A stretch of DNA of 64,000 bases from Polytrichum commune. Lineage: Eukaryota > Streptophyta > Polytrichopsida > Polytrichales > Polytrichaceae. The notes under the pieces were generated by a model that saw nothing but the letters and a program-made list of their open reading frames with translations, had not been told where the DNA came from and did no database searches. The position numbers and the translations under genes were made by a program. Location of the stretch: contig OX485809.1 in NCBI GenBank assembly GCA_950295325.1, forward strand, positions 30,194,001 to 30,258,000. Direction: 5' to 3'. Below are positions 61,264 to 64,000 of the stretch, piece after piece (within the stretch, counting starts at the first letter, position 1; every line of letters starts with the position of its first letter).

Positions 61264-62590
61264 TTATTGCACTAATGGTAAAATTCCTGCTTTCAAAAAC
61301 AGTCCTCGCACAGTGTCTGTTGGTTGAGCTCCAACTGATAACCAATACCTGCCGATCATAAAGGAAAAACAAGAGCCCGTAAGTATACATGACGTGTTGG
61401 ACAATAAATTCCATACTCAGATACTGCCTATGAAAGAACACCCGACAGTTTCAGAACAGGGAGAAGAGAAAGCAATGTAAAATTCGTGGCATCCCTTAAG
61501 CGCGACTGACTGTATGTAGCCTCTCGAGTCTAAAGAAGGATCAGGAGCTTGCCACAGGCGATAAATAGCCAAGACATAAAAATTAGGTCAATTCGCATCA
61601 AATCAATTTTTCCACTGCAAAATGTGGTTACGTTCCAACTAGATGAGAGAAAGAAACCAGAAGCTGGTCACCAGCCAGAAACAAAGGAACCGCAGAGGGA
61701 CACCAACAAAGTCTTACTTAATCCTTTCCTTGTTGACTCCAACGACCTTCATGCCGTCCTTGCCTGTGAACACCAGAATCCCAGAGACCGGTCAGATAAA
61801 TGCTAACCCTAAACCCTGAACCCTACCAGAATAGACTCACATTTCAAAACAGCAAAATAATAGAGCATACATGTGGCACATTATTCTCACAGGATCAAAT
61901 TCTTCCAGTGTGCCAATAATACCAGCTGTAGATTACTGCACCACTACAACTACTGCATATCAATGGCAACCAATCCTGCCATTCTGGCATGAATGGGAAT
62001 GGAAATGGCAATTGCCATTCATTCACAAAGACACATTCTCCGTGAGTGACATTCTTGTGAAGTAGGACTGTAATTCACATAACATTCAAATGGTACAGAG
62101 ACAGGCCAGCCCCCAAATTCTCACCGGGCAAGGGATTGTAGTGTCCAACAAGTTCGAGATGCTTCCCGTCACGGGGCGTAGTACTGGTAGCAACAAAGAT
62201 ACGGTAAAATGGCAGCTTCTTGCGTCCAAATCTCTGCAACCTGATGCGCACCTTGCCCGCAGCTCCTGGTCCTTTCGCCATGTCCACGGTGCCCACGGCC
62301 TTAGGGTCAATCTTGAACAATTCAATCCCTCCCATATCCTTCTTCACCTCATCTGCCTTCCCGGCCTCGGCCACCACAGCCAAACCCCTGTACCCAGCCT
62401 CCCGTGATACTCCTGCGGTCCTCACCTTCTCTGATAATGCGGTGCCCGAAACCCTGAGCCCCTCGAACGATGCGAGCAGCGACCTGGGCTGCGACACAGC
62501 GAGTTGTTGCATCCGGGCGACGGGCCTGGTGCACTCGGAGGTAGATGCCAGGGATAGGGTGGGCGCCAAGGAGCTCTGTAGCGTAGCCAT
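61264..62590 (-). CDS. RPS16: Nuclear-encoded plastid ribosomal protein bS16, three exons
   Basis: Exon 1 is 62590-62125, exon 2 61763-61718 and exon 3 61348-61264. The introns are 361 and 369 bp with GT donors (G/GTGAGA, AA/GTAAGA) and AG acceptors (TTCACAG/GC, CGGCAG/G). Lengths 466+46+85 give 198 residues with a clean stop. Residues 1 to about 85 are a Ser/Ala/Arg-rich transit peptide ([16 protein letters not shown]…, ending near [10 protein letters not shown]). The bS16 domain follows: [20 protein letters not shown], then [16 protein letters not shown] at the first splice, [14 protein letters not shown] in exon 2 and [15 protein letters not shown] in exon 3. bS16 binds 16S rRNA early in 30S assembly. 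The start at 62590 was chosen because the transit peptide begins there; an in-frame ATG at 62737 would add a tail unlike a transit peptide. The nuclear copy can replace the chloroplast rps16 gene lost in many plants; mitochondrial dual targeting is possible. Confidence 0.93.
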
Positions 62591-63172
62591 GGCTGCAACA
62601 ATTCGGATTGCTCTGCGCGAAGAGCGAGCTCTGTCTATGTTGCGGAGTCCGGCAATGGACGTGCCAAGCGCGAACAAGAGGTGGAGGCTCGCGAGCTCTG
62701 GCAGGATAGAGTTGTGGATCATGCGCCCCCCACCCAAGATTCACTTCGCCTTCCTTCGCTCCCTCCTCCACCCTCCTCCTGCACGGGAAGGAATGAGTGG
62801 CAATGCCTTCCCCAAACGCGATTCACGACGGGACATTACATGTGGGAGGGATCTTATGGAGACCTAACGGGCGGGAGAAGCTACACTGGGGTTGCCCGAG
62901 AAACATGCTCTTGGGACGACCATTATGCTCTTGGCTCCCGCCCTCCACGTTGGCCCTTACGCACATAATGGCTCCCTCGGGCATTATCTACCGCGGAAGC
63001 CCTACCACACATTTCGCTTTGTTGAGCGCCGGGCTCCTTGCAAATTTCCTATCATACCCCTTTCTTTGGTAACTGGGGCGGGCTTGCTGGGCTCCTTACA
63101 TCGCTTCAAAACATGGTCCCGTTTGCCGTGTCTCATTTCCAGGGTCTTATTAGATAGAATGAGAACAAATAT
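62591..63172 (-). other. Upstream region of the bS16 gene
   Basis: GC-richer than the surroundings up to about 62880, as expected for a plant promoter and 5' leader. I see no clear TATA box. Plus-strand frames in this stretch (62220-62867, 62681-62968 and others) are antisense or by-chance. Confidence 0.4.
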
Positions 63173-63175
63173 TTA

Positions 63176-63686
63176 GGGCCGCTTTACACCTAGACGCCGG
63201 GTCAATTCATTGTGTAAGAGACTTCAAATCCTCACTTGTGATTGGTCAAAAGGTTGAAATCGGCCCCAACCCCTTTACACCTAGAGGCCGGGCCGATTCA
63301 GTGGTATGAATCTTTTAATCAAAAACTGCATGGTATGACACGGCCCGAGCTCGTTGAATTGGGTGCACCCAAAATGAGGGCCAATGTCACATTTCAATAA
63401 TAATAATAATAATAGAATATGATCTTTTCAACGAACTATATCCATTGGATTATGTGGAAATATGAACAGCTCTATGCTAGATTATGCTAGATCCGTAGGA
63501 TTATGCTAGATTTATTGAATCGGCCTAGCTTCTTGGCCCTAAGGCCTTTACATATGAAAAAAATGGCCCTCATTATAATCCTATTAGAATGTGTAGTTGA
63601 GGCCGACCTCCAACCCAAAAGGAACTGAAATTTCATGCAATCAGCCTCAAGGGGAATTGGCATGGCCTCTAGGTGTAATGTGGACC
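63176..63686. mobile_element. PIF/Harbinger-type MITE, uninterrupted copy
   Basis: A 511-bp unit with left end GGGCCGCTTTACACCTAGA and right end the inverse with substitutions (TCTAGGTGTAATGTGGACC). The flanks are TTA (63173-63175) and TTG (63687-63689). It aligns over its whole length with the element at 13982-17570 after the two LTRs there are taken out, and shows the empty sites for both LTRs. No coding capacity. Confidence 0.85.
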
Positions 63687-63689
63687 TTG

Positions 63690-64000
63690 AACTGAGCAAA
63701 ACATTACACGCATCCTCAAGGCATTCCAATTACACTTGCCGATTGACAAGAAAAACGAGGCCCGGTTTTAAAGCAGGGAAGGTCCATTCAGATCAACCTT
63801 CATAAAAAAAATTCATCCCATGCCCTTCAGGTTCCCGCCCTTGGGGAGGGCCTCAATTGTTGTAAAGCCCCCCCCCCTCATGGCTTTCCTCTGTGTATAA
63901 TTTCTACATTGTGAATGAATCTGGAGGGGCTTTTGTGTAACATCATTGGGACCATTGATCTCCTCTAGATCCATTAGGATAAAATTTGCGCCAAAGCTTC
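63690..64000. other. No gene recognised
   Basis: Intergenic DNA with a short C run near 63869-63878. No frame worth calling. Confidence 0.4.

Noticed and set aside
62220-62867. 215-residue plus-strand frame over the bS16 gene
   Set aside because: Antisense to the spliced minus-strand gene, low-complexity Ala/Ser/Pro text with no domain. The minus strand has splice sites and a conserved protein.
1-64000. CRISPR arrays, bacterial operons, rRNA or tRNA genes
   Set aside because: No regularly spaced short repeats, no convincing cloverleaf and no rRNA segment was seen. The sequence is eukaryotic.

Overview
The window is nuclear DNA of a land plant. It is AT-rich and made mostly of transposable elements and their debris. 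Supporting signs are Arabidopsis-type telomeric heptamers (TTTAGGG), typical plant TIR-element families (CACTA, PIF/Harbinger, hAT, Tc1/mariner and pogo types), Ty3/gypsy and Ty1/copia remnants, and one spliced nuclear gene for a plastid-type ribosomal protein. DUF7869-like genes, a retrotransposon carrying a cytosine-5 DNA methyltransferase and a gypsy integrase with a PHD finger suggest to me a seed-free plant (lycophyte, fern or bryophyte). That placement is inference.

Layout. 0-8 kb: a 1.6-kb solo LTR with a perfect target duplication, two CACTA-type MITEs, a decayed minus-strand coding remnant, and two inverted copies of an unclassified 0.75-kb TIR element with 4-bp target duplications and internal telomere-like repeats. 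8.5-36 kb: a large inverted repeat. Its outer 4.1 kb (8461-12555 against 31812-35925) is nearly identical between arms, while the inner parts are more diverged and carry arm-specific insertions. The other arm preserves the empty site for each, so insertion borders, target duplications and order can be read directly. The spacer (18.5-28.5 kb) holds a hAT-like fragment, a pogo/Tigger-like transposon and a Harbinger-like MITE. 35.9-38.5 kb: a minus-strand DUF7869-like pseudogene split by a 1-kb solo LTR. 40.8-44.0 kb: a decayed retrotransposon with gag, retropepsin and C5 DNA methyltransferase in that order, cut off by an LTR. 44-47.9 kb: a cluster of long LTRs in opposite orientations. 47.9-49.3 kb: a second DUF7869-like gene with one frameshift. 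50-51.8 kb: a gypsy integrase with a C-terminal PHD finger, interrupted by a hAT-type MITE. 52-60 kb: low-information sequence, a third CACTA MITE and a copia pol pseudogene. 61.3-62.6 kb: the only gene that looks intact, a three-exon minus-strand gene for plastid bS16. 63.2-63.7 kb: an uninterrupted relative of the Harbinger-like MITE that sits, twice interrupted, at 14-17.6 kb.

Apart from the bS16 gene there is no host pathway here. The value of the window is its record of nested insertions, the large inverted repeat, and retroelement proteins that carry chromatin-related domains (C5 methyltransferase, PHD finger).
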